From NCBI RefSeq assembly GCF_018326265.1, contig NZ_AP023360.1:722501-786500 (forward strand): DNA of 64,000 bases, read 5' to 3'. Made by a program: the position numbers and the translations under genes. How positions within the stretch are numbered: position 1 is the first letter of the stretch; the number at the start of each line of letters is the position of its first letter. The notes below the pieces were generated by a model. The model was not told where the DNA came from. It worked only from the letters and a program-made list of their open reading frames with translations, and did no database searches. Below are positions 9,110 through 16,116 of this stretch, piece after piece. This DNA is from Catellatospora sp. IY07-71. GTDB taxonomy: Bacteria; Actinomycetota; Actinomycetes; Mycobacteriales; Micromonosporaceae.

Positions 9110-9169
9110 GCACTTTCGGGGAAACTGCAGCTTCGGCTCACGAAGTTCGTGCAGTATCCCCGAAACTGC
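9110..9169. repeat. palindromic element, GCAGTTTCGGGGAAA family, copy 1
   Basis: Arms 9110-9129 (GCACTTTCGGGGAAACTGCA) and 9150-9169 pair with two mismatches around a 20-base loop. Two further copies lie at 10157-10216 and 41092-41151. It sits between the converging tsaE and DUF559 genes, so it can act as a bidirectional terminator. Its right arm encodes the last residues of the DUF559 reading frame. Confidence 0.75.
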
Positions 9170-10109
9170 TCACCGCTCCGCGGCCGCGACGGACGGGGTG
9201 CCAGCCGCGGGTGCGCAGGGCGGTGCGGACCTCGGCGGTGAAGGCGGGGAGGTCTTCGCGGAGGCGCTGGGCGGTCAGGTGCAGGACGATCCAGTCCTGG
9301 CCGACCAGGCGGTTGAGACGCTGGCGGTCCAGGTGGAACTGGTCGGCCTGGGCGTGCCAGACGCCGTCGTACTCGACCGCGACCCGGTATTCGGGCCAGG
9401 CCAGATCGACGCGCGCGACGAAACGGCCGCGATCCTCGATCACGTGCTGGGTGACCGGCCGTGGCAGCCCCGCCAGCACCAGCCCGACCCGGGTGTGCGA
9501 CTCCGGTGCCGACTGTGCACCGCCGTCAGCCAGCTCGACCGCCTTCCCGAACCGGCTGCCGCCGCGCTGGTCCAGCTGGTTATGCGCGTGTCTGCGCAGC
9601 TCACTGAGGTCGACCGCGCCGCGGCCCAGCAGCGAGTCGATGTGGGCGACAGCCTCGGCCGGCTCATACCACTGCGCCAGATCCCAGCAGGTTCGCAGCG
9701 GTGACGTGACCCTTGCCCTGCCCCGCGAGACGAACTCGGCGGTGCTGACATCCGCCGTGTGCACGCGCAGCCCGGCCACCGGGCCGAATCTGTGCGTGGG
9801 CGGGACGAGCACCTCGACCGGTGCCGCGTCCAGCGGTGCCAGACCGCCGTGGAACGCCACCGCGGAGCGGCCCGCGACGGCTGCCTGTGCGGGGATGAGC
9901 CAGCGCACGGCCGCTTCCCCGCGCGCCAGGTGCGACACGCTCATCCGGGCGTCGGCGTACACCCCGCGAAAGATCCGCTGCCACGCGGAGCCGCGCAGCT
10001 CGTTGGCGCTGACGAGCCCGAGCCCGATCGCCTCCCGCGCCGAGAACACCTTGCCGACCAACCGCGGGCTCTGCCGAGAAGTCCGAGACACCCCGACACC
10101 CTGCCCCAC
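9138..10109 (-). CDS. DUF559 domain protein with AbiEi-like N-terminal region
   Basis: About 323 residues from a GTG at 10109 (another GTG at 10091 is equally possible). The N-terminal third (FSAREAIGLGLVSANELRG... WQRIFRGVYAD) resembles the winged-helix start of AbiEi-type transcriptional antitoxins. The C-terminal ~100 residues (VDLAWPEYRVAVEYDGVWH, DRQRLNRLVGQDWIVLHLT) match the DUF559 fold, a Vsr/restriction-endonuclease-like domain, with the E-x-D-G-x-x-H signature visible. Such proteins are abundant in actinobacteria and of unproven function. The gene is bracketed by two copies of the same palindrome and its C-terminus is written in one of them, suggesting insertion. No partner toxin is adjacent. 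Confidence 0.82.
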   Translation of the reverse strand: MGQGVGVSRTSRQSPRLVGKVFSAREAIGLGLVSANELRGSAWQRIFRGVYADARMSVSHLARGEAAVRWLIPAQAAVAGRSAVAFHGGLAPLDAAPVEVLVPPTHRFGPVAGLRVHTADVSTAEFVSRGRARVTSPLRTCWDLAQWYEPAEAVAHIDSLLGRGAVDLSELRRHAHNQLDQRGGSRFGKAVELADGGAQSAPESHTRVGLVLAGLPRPVTQHVIEDRGRFVARVDLAWPEYRVAVEYDGVWHAQADQFHLDRQRLNRLVGQDWIVLHLTAQRLREDLPAFTAEVRTALRTRGWHPVRRGRGAVSSFGDTARTS

Positions 10110-10133
10110 CCGCCGCTTTCCCGCTCCCGCCCC

Positions 10134-10142
10134 TGTGGATAA
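10134..10142 (-). promoter_or_regulatory. isolated DnaA box (TTATCCACA)
   Basis: A perfect TTATCCACA on the minus strand (TGTGGATAA on plus), just upstream of the DUF559 start. It is a single copy at this place; function is unproven. A cluster of four similar boxes lies at 14017-14070. Confidence 0.4.
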
Positions 10143-10156
10143 CCGCCGATCCAGCT

Positions 10157-10216
10157 GCAGTTTCGGGGAAAGTGCAGCCTTGCCACCGGCTATTCGTGCA
10201 GTTTCCCCGAAACTGC
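10157..10216. repeat. palindromic element, GCAGTTTCGGGGAAA family, copy 2
   Basis: Arms 10157-10176 and 10197-10216 pair with a single mismatch around a 20-base loop. It lies between nnr (which ends at 10270) and DUF559. A very G-rich stretch (about 10217-10268) follows immediately on the plus strand. A terminator role for nnr transcripts is plausible. Confidence 0.75.
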
Positions 10217-10269
10217 GGGCGGGGCGGGGCGGGCGGGGCGAGGTGGGAGGGGGAGGTGGGGTAGGCGGG

Positions 10270-11745
10270 TCAGCGGGGGCGGACGGGGGCGACGCCGATG
10301 GGGGCGTGGGTCAGGGAGGCTACGGCGGGGCGGAGAGCGGTGGCTACGTCGACGGCGGTGACGGGGCCGGTGGTGGCGGCGAGGCGGCCGGCGAGGCCGT
10401 GGGCGTAGGCGGCGGCGACGGCGGCGCGGATCGGGGGGAGGCCGCCCGCGAGCAGGGAGCCGAGCAGGCCGGAGAGCACGTCGCCGGTGCCGCCGGTGGC
10501 CAGGGCGGGGGTGCCGGTGGGGTTGGCCCACGCCTCGCCCGACGGGCCCGCGACGACGGTCCGGTCGCCCTTGAGCAGCACCACCGAGCGGGTCCACGCG
10601 GCGAGCTTCTGCGCGGCGGCGACGCGGTCCGGACCGGGCTGCTCACCGGCGAGCCGGGCGTACTCCCGGTCGTGCGGGGTGAGCACGGTCGGCGCGTCGC
10701 GGCGGCGCAGCTCACCGGACATGGAGCCGTCCACGAGCAGGGTGATCGCGTCGGCGTCGAGCAGCACGGGCACCGGCGCGGCGAGCACCGAGCGCAGCTC
10801 GCCCGCGGCCCGCTCGTCGGTGCCGAGGCCGCTGCCGCATACCCAGGCCTGCACCCGGCCCGCGTCGGCGACACGCGGCGCGGCGATGACGCTGGGGTGT
10901 GCGGGCACCACCAGCTCGTGTGCCGACCCGGCGTAGCGGACCAGGCCGGCCGGCCCGGCGAGCGCGCCGGACAGGGACAGCAGCGCGGCGCCCGGGTACT
11001 CGGCGGAGCCGGTGGCGACGCCGACGACGCCGCGGGTGTACTTGTCGGAGATCGGGCCGGGCTGCGGCCACCAGGCGGCCAGGTCGGCGGTGTCGGCGAC
11101 GCGCAGCGCCGGGTCGGCGGGCAGGTGCGGCATGATGCCGATGTCGACCAGCTCGACCTGCCCGGCCAGCACCGCGGCGGGGCCGACCACATGGGCCGGT
11201 TTGAGGCAGCCGAAGGTGACGGTGACGTCGGCGTGTACGGCGGTGCCGGGCACGTCGCCGGTGTCCACGCCGACGCCGGAGGCGACGTCGACCGCGATCA
11301 CCGTGGGGCGCGGGTCGAGGGCGGCGAGCTGCTCGGCCAGGGTCAGCGCGGTGCCGCGCAGGGCGCCGGTGGCGCCGATGCCGAGCAGCCCGTCGACGAC
11401 CAGGTCGATCCGGCGTGGCCAGTCGGGCAGCACCCGGCCGCCCGCGGCGCGCAGCGCGGCCAGCCCTTCGGCATGCGCCCGCTTCGGGTCGCTGAGCAGC
11501 GCGCCGACCTGGACACCCTGCCGCGCCAGCATGGCTCCGGCGTACAGGGCGTCGCCGCCGTTGTCGCCGGGGCCGACCAGGAGCACGACCCGCGAGGCGT
11601 ACACCCCGCCCTGGTCGCGCAGGGTCACCGCGCAGCGGCGGGCCAGCCCGGCGGCGGCGCGCTGCATGAGCGTGCCCGGCGGCAGCGTCGCCATCAGCGC
11701 GGACTCGGCCGCCCGCACCTGCGCGACGCGATACACCGGCCTCAT
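10270..11745 (-). CDS. nnr: bifunctional NAD(P)HX epimerase / ADP-dependent NAD(P)HX dehydratase
   Basis: 491 residues, two domains. The N-terminal YjeF_N epimerase domain (about 1-215) shows VVLLVGPGDNGGDALYAG and DLVVDGLLGIGATG. The C-terminal ribokinase-like dehydratase domain (about 225-491) shows VLTPHDREYARL and the catalytic ATGGTGDVLSGLLGSL. Together they repair hydrated nicotinamide cofactors. It is downstream of acpS on the same strand, the usual actinobacterial acpS-nnr arrangement. The ATG at 11745 starts MRPVYRVAQVRAAE, standard for the family. Confidence 0.96.
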   Translation of the reverse strand: MRPVYRVAQVRAAESALMATLPPGTLMQRAAAGLARRCAVTLRDQGGVYASRVVLLVGPGDNGGDALYAGAMLARQGVQVGALLSDPKRAHAEGLAALRAAGGRVLPDWPRRIDLVVDGLLGIGATGALRGTALTLAEQLAALDPRPTVIAVDVASGVGVDTGDVPGTAVHADVTVTFGCLKPAHVVGPAAVLAGQVELVDIGIMPHLPADPALRVADTADLAAWWPQPGPISDKYTRGVVGVATGSAEYPGAALLSLSGALAGPAGLVRYAGSAHELVVPAHPSVIAAPRVADAGRVQAWVCGSGLGTDERAAGELRSVLAAPVPVLLDADAITLLVDGSMSGELRRRDAPTVLTPHDREYARLAGEQPGPDRVAAAQKLAAWTRSVVLLKGDRTVVAGPSGEAWANPTGTPALATGGTGDVLSGLLGSLLAGGLPPIRAAVAAAYAHGLAGRLAATTGPVTAVDVATALRPAVASLTHAPIGVAPVRPR

Positions 11746-11770
11746 GGGCGGACCTCCCGTGCCGGGCGGC

Positions 11771-12145
11771 TCACAGCCCTGCCTCGGCGATGACGACGGC
11801 GGAGGCGATGCCCCCGTCGTGGGACAGGGACAGGTGCCAGCGCTCGACGCCGCGCTCGGCGGCCACCGCGGCGACGGTGCCCGACACGGTCAGCCAGGGC
11901 CGCCCGTCCGGGTCCACCACGATCTCGCAGTCGTGCCAGTGCATGCCCGCCGGCGCGCCCAGCGCCTTGGCCACCGCCTCCTTGGCGGCGAACCGCGCGG
12001 CCAGCGACTCGGGCGAGCGCTCGTGGCCCGAGCTGGTGGTGCGCTCGGCCTCGGTGAACAGGCGCTCCCTGAGGTGCGGGGTGCGCTGCAGCGCCTGTGC
12101 GAACCGCTCGACCAGGACGACGTCGTTGCCCACCGAGACAATCAC
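11771..12145 (-). CDS. acpS: holo-[acyl-carrier-protein] synthase
   Basis: 124 residues. It transfers 4'-phosphopantetheine from CoA to acyl carrier proteins. Mg2+ ligands are visible as Asp8 ([12 protein letters not shown]) and Glu in [30 protein letters not shown] is the C-terminal motif. It starts with a GTG at 12145, with AAGG at seven bases coming from the palindrome at 12151-12162. nnr follows 25 bp downstream. It is divergent from the amidohydrolase gene with only 23 bp between start codons. Confidence 0.95.
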   Translation of the reverse strand: MIVSVGNDVVLVERFAQALQRTPHLRERLFTEAERTTSSGHERSPESLAARFAAKEAVAKALGAPAGMHWHDCEIVVDPDGRPWLTVSGTVAAVAAERGVERWHLSLSHDGGIASAVVIAEAGL

Positions 12146-12150
12146 GTGTT

Positions 12151-12162
12151 GACCTTAAGGTC
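12151..12162. promoter_or_regulatory. palindrome giving SD sites to two divergent genes
   Basis: GACCTTAAGGTC is a perfect 12-bp palindrome within the 23 bp separating the acpS GTG (12145) and the amidohydrolase GTG (12169). Read either way it supplies AAGG at about 7-9 bases from the respective start. It could also be an operator. Confidence 0.45.
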
Positions 12163-12168
12163 TCAGGT

Positions 12169-13779
12169 GTGGATCTGGTACTTCGCTCCGGGAATGTGTA
12201 CGGCGTGCGCGGCGCCACGGCGGTCGCGGTCGATCACGGCGTGATCGTCGCCGTCGGCTCGGACGACGAGGTTTCGTCGCTGGTCACGGCCCGGACCGAG
12301 GTGGTGGACCTGGCGGGGCGGCCGCTGCTGCCCGGCTTCCAGGACGCGCACGCGCACCCCGTGTTCGCCGGGCTGAACCTGCTCCGCTGCGACCTGACCG
12401 AGCCGCACGACGAGGCCGGCTACCTGCGGGAGCTGGCCGCGTACGCCGCCGCGCACGGCGACCGCCCGTGGGTGATGGGCGCCGGGTGGTCGTACGACGC
12501 GTTCGGCGGCGGCCAGCCGCACCGGGCCGCGCTGGACGGGGTGGTCGCCGACCGGCCCGTGTACCTCGCGGTGCGGGACGCGCACAGCGCCTGGTGCAAC
12601 TCGCGCGCGCTGGCGCTGGCCGGGATCGACCGGCACACCCCCGACCCGGAGGGCGGCCGGATCGAGCGCGACGCCGCCGGCGAGCCCACCGGTGTGCTGC
12701 ACGAGAGCGCGATGGAGCTGGTCAGCTCGGTTGCGCCGCGGCCGGACGCGGCCGAGATCCGGCGCGCGCTGCTGCTGGCCCAGTCCCGCCTGCACGCGCT
12801 CGGGGTGACCGCCTGGCAGGACGCGATCCTCGGCGACTACGGCGGCTGGCCGGACGCCTTCGACGCGTACCGGTCCGCCGACGCGGACGGGCTGCTGACC
12901 GCGCGGGTGCGCGGCGCCCTGTGGTGGGAGCCGACGCGCGGCCTGGAGCAGCTCGCCGAGCTGCGGGAACGCCGGGCGGCGGCGCGCGCGTCGGGCGGCG
13001 CGAACTTCCGCGCGGAGACCGTCAAGATCATGCAGGACGGGGTGGCCGAGAACTTCACCGCCGCGATGATCGACCCGTACCTGGACGGCTGCGGCTGCGC
13101 CACCGACCGCCGCGGCATCTCCCGGGTCGACCCCGCCGAGCTGCGGGAGATCGTGGCGCTGCTCGACGCCGACGGGTTCCAGGTGCACTTCCACGCGATC
13201 GGCGACCGGGCCGTACGGGAGGTGCTGGACGCGGTCGAGCCGGTCGCGCCCTCGCCGCGGCGGCATCACGTGGCCCATGTGCAGGTGGTGCACCCTTCTG
13301 ACGTGCCGCGATTCGGGCGGCTCGGGCTCACCGTCACCATGCAGGCGCTGTGGGCGGTGCACGAACCGGCGATGGACGAGATGACCATCCCGTTCCTGGG
13401 CGGCGAGCGGGCGGGCTGGCAGTACCCGTTCGGCGCGGTGCACGCGCACGGCGGGCGGCTGGCGGCGGGCAGCGACTGGCCGGTGTCCGAGCCCGACCCC
13501 ATGCGGGCGATCCACGTGGCGGTGAACCGGGTGGCCCTCGGTTGCGGCGAGCCGCCGCTCGGGCCCGAGCAGGCACTCGACCTGGGGACGGCGTTGGAGG
13601 CGTACACGGCGGGTTCGGCGTACGTGAACCACTTCGACGACAGCGGCCGGATCGCGCCCGGACTGCGGGCCGACCTGACCGTCCTGGACCGCGACCCGTT
13701 CGCGGGCCCGCCCACCGAGATCGGCGCCGCCCGCGCCGCCCACACCTGGGTCGCCGGCCACCTCGTCCACACCACCTGA
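12169..13779 (+). CDS. YtcJ-like amidohydrolase (Amidohydro_3 family)
   Basis: 536 residues from a GTG at 12169. N-terminal strand domain (LVLRSGNVYGVRGATAVAVD), then PLLPGFQDAHAHPVFAG with the metal-binding HxH, a barrel with the KIMQDGVAENFTA segment (the lysine is the usual bridging position), HFHAIGDRAVREVLDA, HVAHVQVVHPSD and the final metal Asp in AAGSDWPVSEPDP. The family hydrolyses amides or formamides of largely unknown identity; substrate not assignable. No signal peptide. A strong palindromic terminator follows. Confidence 0.92.
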   Translation: MDLVLRSGNVYGVRGATAVAVDHGVIVAVGSDDEVSSLVTARTEVVDLAGRPLLPGFQDAHAHPVFAGLNLLRCDLTEPHDEAGYLRELAAYAAAHGDRPWVMGAGWSYDAFGGGQPHRAALDGVVADRPVYLAVRDAHSAWCNSRALALAGIDRHTPDPEGGRIERDAAGEPTGVLHESAMELVSSVAPRPDAAEIRRALLLAQSRLHALGVTAWQDAILGDYGGWPDAFDAYRSADADGLLTARVRGALWWEPTRGLEQLAELRERRAAARASGGANFRAETVKIMQDGVAENFTAAMIDPYLDGCGCATDRRGISRVDPAELREIVALLDADGFQVHFHAIGDRAVREVLDAVEPVAPSPRRHHVAHVQVVHPSDVPRFGRLGLTVTMQALWAVHEPAMDEMTIPFLGGERAGWQYPFGAVHAHGGRLAAGSDWPVSEPDPMRAIHVAVNRVALGCGEPPLGPEQALDLGTALEAYTAGSAYVNHFDDSGRIAPGLRADLTVLDRDPFAGPPTEIGAARAAHTWVAGHLVHTT

Positions 13780-13782
13780 CAA

Positions 13783-13854
13783 CCACTGCGCCACTGCGCC
13801 ACTGCGCCGCTGCGCCGCTGCGCCGCTGGGCCGCTGGGCCGCTGGGCCGCTGGC
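13783..13854 (+). repeat. 8-bp tandem repeat, nine units
   Basis: Three units of CCACTGCG, two of CCGCTGCG, three of CCGCTGGG and a last CCGCTGGC run without interruption directly after the amidohydrolase stop and before a palindrome. The stepwise base changes along the array point to slippage growth with drift. Not coding. Confidence 0.85.
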
Positions 13855-13855
13855 G

Positions 13856-13920
13856 AAGATCGCTGGTTCGTGTCACAAAGTCGGGCTGGACCCCAGCTTT
13901 CGACACGAACCTCCGATCTT
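13856..13920. repeat. palindromic element, AAGATCGC...TTCGTGTC family, copy A
   Basis: Arms AAGATCGCTGGTTCGTGTC (13856-13874) and GACACGAACCTCCGATCTT (13902-13920) pair with two mismatches; an inner CTGG/CCAG stem tops the loop. Related copies lie at 18715-18779 and 52538-52602. Position after the amidohydrolase stop fits a terminator. From here to 14016 I see nothing else. Confidence 0.8.
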
Positions 13921-14016
13921 GGCGGTGGGGCGGCGGCTTCCCGCGCGGCAGGCAGGCCGTGACGCGGCGGCTCCCGCAGTAGCCGAACGGCGGGCCGGCT
14001 AACAGGGCGCGGTATC

Positions 14017-14070
14017 CGTGGACAAGGCCTGTGGAAAACCTGTGGGTAACGGTGGCCGAGGTTATCCACA
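14017..14070. promoter_or_regulatory. cluster of four DnaA-box-like 9-mers
   Basis: CGTGGACAA (14017-14025), TGTGGAAAA (14030-14038) and TGTGGGTAA (14041-14049) are minus-strand versions of TTGTCCACG, TTTTCCACA and TTACCCACA. TTATCCACA (14062-14070) is a perfect plus-strand box. Four boxes in 54 bp is dense for a non-origin site. There is no dnaA or dnaN nearby. It may titrate DnaA or control the downstream gene at 14111. Confidence 0.5.
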
Positions 14071-14110
14071 GGGGCTGTGCGGGTCCCGGCCCGGCCGGAA
14101 GCATCGAGCC

Positions 14111-14437
14111 ATGAAACCGACCTTCGCCGACGGATCCGGGCCGCTCAAGCCGGTGCTCGTGGAACCCGATGAACTGGTCAGGCTGGCCGCCTCGCTGGAC
14201 GGGCTGTCCGGTGCGCTCGCCCGGGAGGCACCGGCCGCGGCCAGGCTGCGCGACTGCCCGCCGGGGTGGGCCGTGGGCGACGCCCAGGCCGCGCTGGCGC
14301 ACGCGGTGACCGCGCACCTGGCCGCCGTCGCGGCGGACATCGCCGGGTTCGGCGACCGGCTGCGGGTGGCCGGGCTCAGCTACGCCGACCGCGACTCCGA
14401 CCTCGCCCGCAAGATCACCGCGGGGGCCCGCCGATGA
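14111..14437 (+). CDS. small ESX/WXG100-like helical protein
   Basis: 108 residues from the ATG at 14111 with GGAAG upstream. The sequence is almost wholly helical and alanine-rich, with LVRLAASLDGLSGALAREAPAAARL, a central turn CPPGWAVGDAQAAL, then a second long helix: the helix-turn-helix hairpin of WXG100/type VII secretion targets, although a strict WxG is replaced by PPGW. The stop overlaps the start of the DUF1023 gene (ATGA). I infer the two act as a pair, this one possibly as secretion partner or chaperone. No T7SS core genes are in the window. Confidence 0.65.
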   Translation: MKPTFADGSGPLKPVLVEPDELVRLAASLDGLSGALAREAPAAARLRDCPPGWAVGDAQAALAHAVTAHLAAVAADIAGFGDRLRVAGLSYADRDSDLARKITAGARR

Positions 14438-16116
14438 CCATCACGTACGCGCAGCTGCGCGACGCCGACCCGGCCCGGTGGCACGCGAGCGCGGCGGCCT
14501 GGCGCGGGCTGAGCCGCCGCGCCGACGAACACGCCGACGACCTCGCCGCCCACCTCGTCCGGGTGGACCGCGCGTGGAGCGGGGGCACGGCCGCCGACGC
14601 GGCCCGGGAGTCCGGTGCGGCGTTGGCCGCGCGGTTGCTGGTCATGCCCGGGGCGCTGCTGGAGGCGGACCAGCTGCTGTCCCGGCACGCGGCGCGAATC
14701 GCCGTGCTTCGGGAGCGGCTCGCCACCGCCGTCGATGCGACACGCGGCACCGCCGTGCGCGTCTCCGCGGTCGGCGATGTCAGCGTCGTGGCACCGCCGA
14801 ACGGTTACGGCGGCGATCGCGGCCCGGGCAGCGGACGCGGCGGACCAGGCTCGGGCAGCGGACGCGGCGGGCGGGGCTCGGGCAGCGGGCAGAGTGCGGC
14901 CGGGGCACCGGGGCAGGCGGACGTGGCGCTGGCCGTCCGGGTCGCCGCGGAGATCGACACGGTGCTCGCGGCGGCGGACCGCAGCGACCAGGAGACGGCG
15001 AAGGCGCTGCACGAGCTGGCCACGGCGGCTCGCACGGGCTGGGCGGGCGGCCCGGTGGCCGTGCCGAGCGGCGTGGGCCTGCTGCAGGTGGCGCAGTGGT
15101 GGGCGGGGCTCAGCGACGCCGAGCGCCGCTGGCTGGTGGCGCACCGGCCGGAGCAGATCGCCGGGCTGGACGGCGTGCCGGTGACCGCCCGCGACCGCGC
15201 CAACCGGGACCTGCTCGACCGCGAGCTGGACCGCCTGCGCGAAGCCGTGGCCGCCGGCCCCGGCGACGCCGCCGCCCGGACCAGGCTCGACGCGCTCAGC
15301 GGCCTCTACCACCGGCTGGCGGCCGTCGAGCCGCGCGCGTACCTGCTGCAGTTCGGCGCGGGCGGGGACGGCCGGGCGGTGGTGTCCTTCGGCGATCCCG
15401 ACGTCAGCGACAACGTCGCCACGTACGTGCCGGGCGCGGGCTCGTCGCTGGACGCGTTCGAGGGTGAGCTGGAGCGAGCCGCCACGCTGCACCAGGCGGC
15501 CACGGCGCAGGCGCCGGACGAGGGGACCGCCGCGATCATGTGGCTGGGGTACGACGCACCCGACGGGCTGGACGCCGCGCGCGCCGACGCGGCGGTGGCG
15601 GCCCGGCCGGAGCTGACGGCTTTCCAGGCCGGGCTGGCCGCCACGCATGAGGGCGACCCGGCCCGGCTGACGCTGATCGGGCACTCGTACGGCAGTCTCG
15701 CCGTCGGCGTGGCCGAGCGGGACGGGGCCGTGGTGGCGGACGAGATCGTGGCGCTGGGCAGCCCCGGCATGGGCGTGGACCGGGCCGCCGAGCTGCGCGA
15801 TCCGGCCCACGTCTGGGCGTCGACGGCGCCCAACGACATCGTCCGGTTCGCCCCGTCGCCGGGTGAGGCGGTGGTGGGCGTGCTGGCCGGCGGTCCGGGG
15901 CTGGTCGCGCTGGGCTCGGCGAGCGACGCCGTGCTCGGGGGCAACGCCGACCTGTGGCACGGGACGGACCCGTCCGCGGCCGGGTTCGGCGCGCGGGCGT
16001 TCCCGTCGCAGGCGGGCGCCGACCCGGTCGACGCCCACGCGAGCTACTTCGACCCGGCCGGGCCCGCGCTGCGGACCCTGGCCGGGATCGTGACGGGACC
16101 GGCTACTCCACCGTGA
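14434..16116 (+). CDS. alpha/beta hydrolase of the DUF1023 family with ESX-like N-terminus
   Basis: 560 residues. Residues about 1-110 form a helical hairpin like type VII secretion substrates (RVDRAWSGGTAADAARESG). Residues about 127-155 are a Gly/Ser/Arg linker with repeated GSGRGG. The rest is the DUF1023 hydrolase with LIGHSYGSLAVG (nucleophile Ser), VALGSPGMGVDRA, ASTAPNDIVRF and a C-terminal HASYF with the probable catalytic His. Coupled to the upstream small gene (ATGA). It probably acts outside the cytoplasm if exported; substrate unknown. Its 3' end overlaps the 3' end of convergent glmS by 14 bp. Confidence 0.88.
   Translation: MTITYAQLRDADPARWHASAAAWRGLSRRADEHADDLAAHLVRVDRAWSGGTAADAARESGAALAARLLVMPGALLEADQLLSRHAARIAVLRERLATAVDATRGTAVRVSAVGDVSVVAPPNGYGGDRGPGSGRGGPGSGSGRGGRGSGSGQSAAGAPGQADVALAVRVAAEIDTVLAAADRSDQETAKALHELATAARTGWAGGPVAVPSGVGLLQVAQWWAGLSDAERRWLVAHRPEQIAGLDGVPVTARDRANRDLLDRELDRLREAVAAGPGDAAARTRLDALSGLYHRLAAVEPRAYLLQFGAGGDGRAVVSFGDPDVSDNVATYVPGAGSSLDAFEGELERAATLHQAATAQAPDEGTAAIMWLGYDAPDGLDAARADAAVAARPELTAFQAGLAATHEGDPARLTLIGHSYGSLAVGVAERDGAVVADEIVALGSPGMGVDRAAELRDPAHVWASTAPNDIVRFAPSPGEAVVGVLAGGPGLVALGSASDAVLGGNADLWHGTDPSAAGFGARAFPSQAGADPVDAHASYFDPAGPALRTLAGIVTGPATPP

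Noticed and set aside
8941-11793. A 950-codon plus-strand open frame opposite nnr and the DUF559 gene
   Set aside because: No recognisable domain, low-complexity composition, and the opposite strand carries clear families. Antisense shadow.
13783-13854. CRISPR array
   Set aside because: Units are 8 bp, contiguous and without spacers; no cas genes in the window.
14017-14070. Replication origin (oriC)
   Set aside because: DnaA-like boxes are present, but no AT-rich region, and no dnaA, dnaN, rpmH or gyrB nearby; the neighbourhood is ordinary chromosomal genes.
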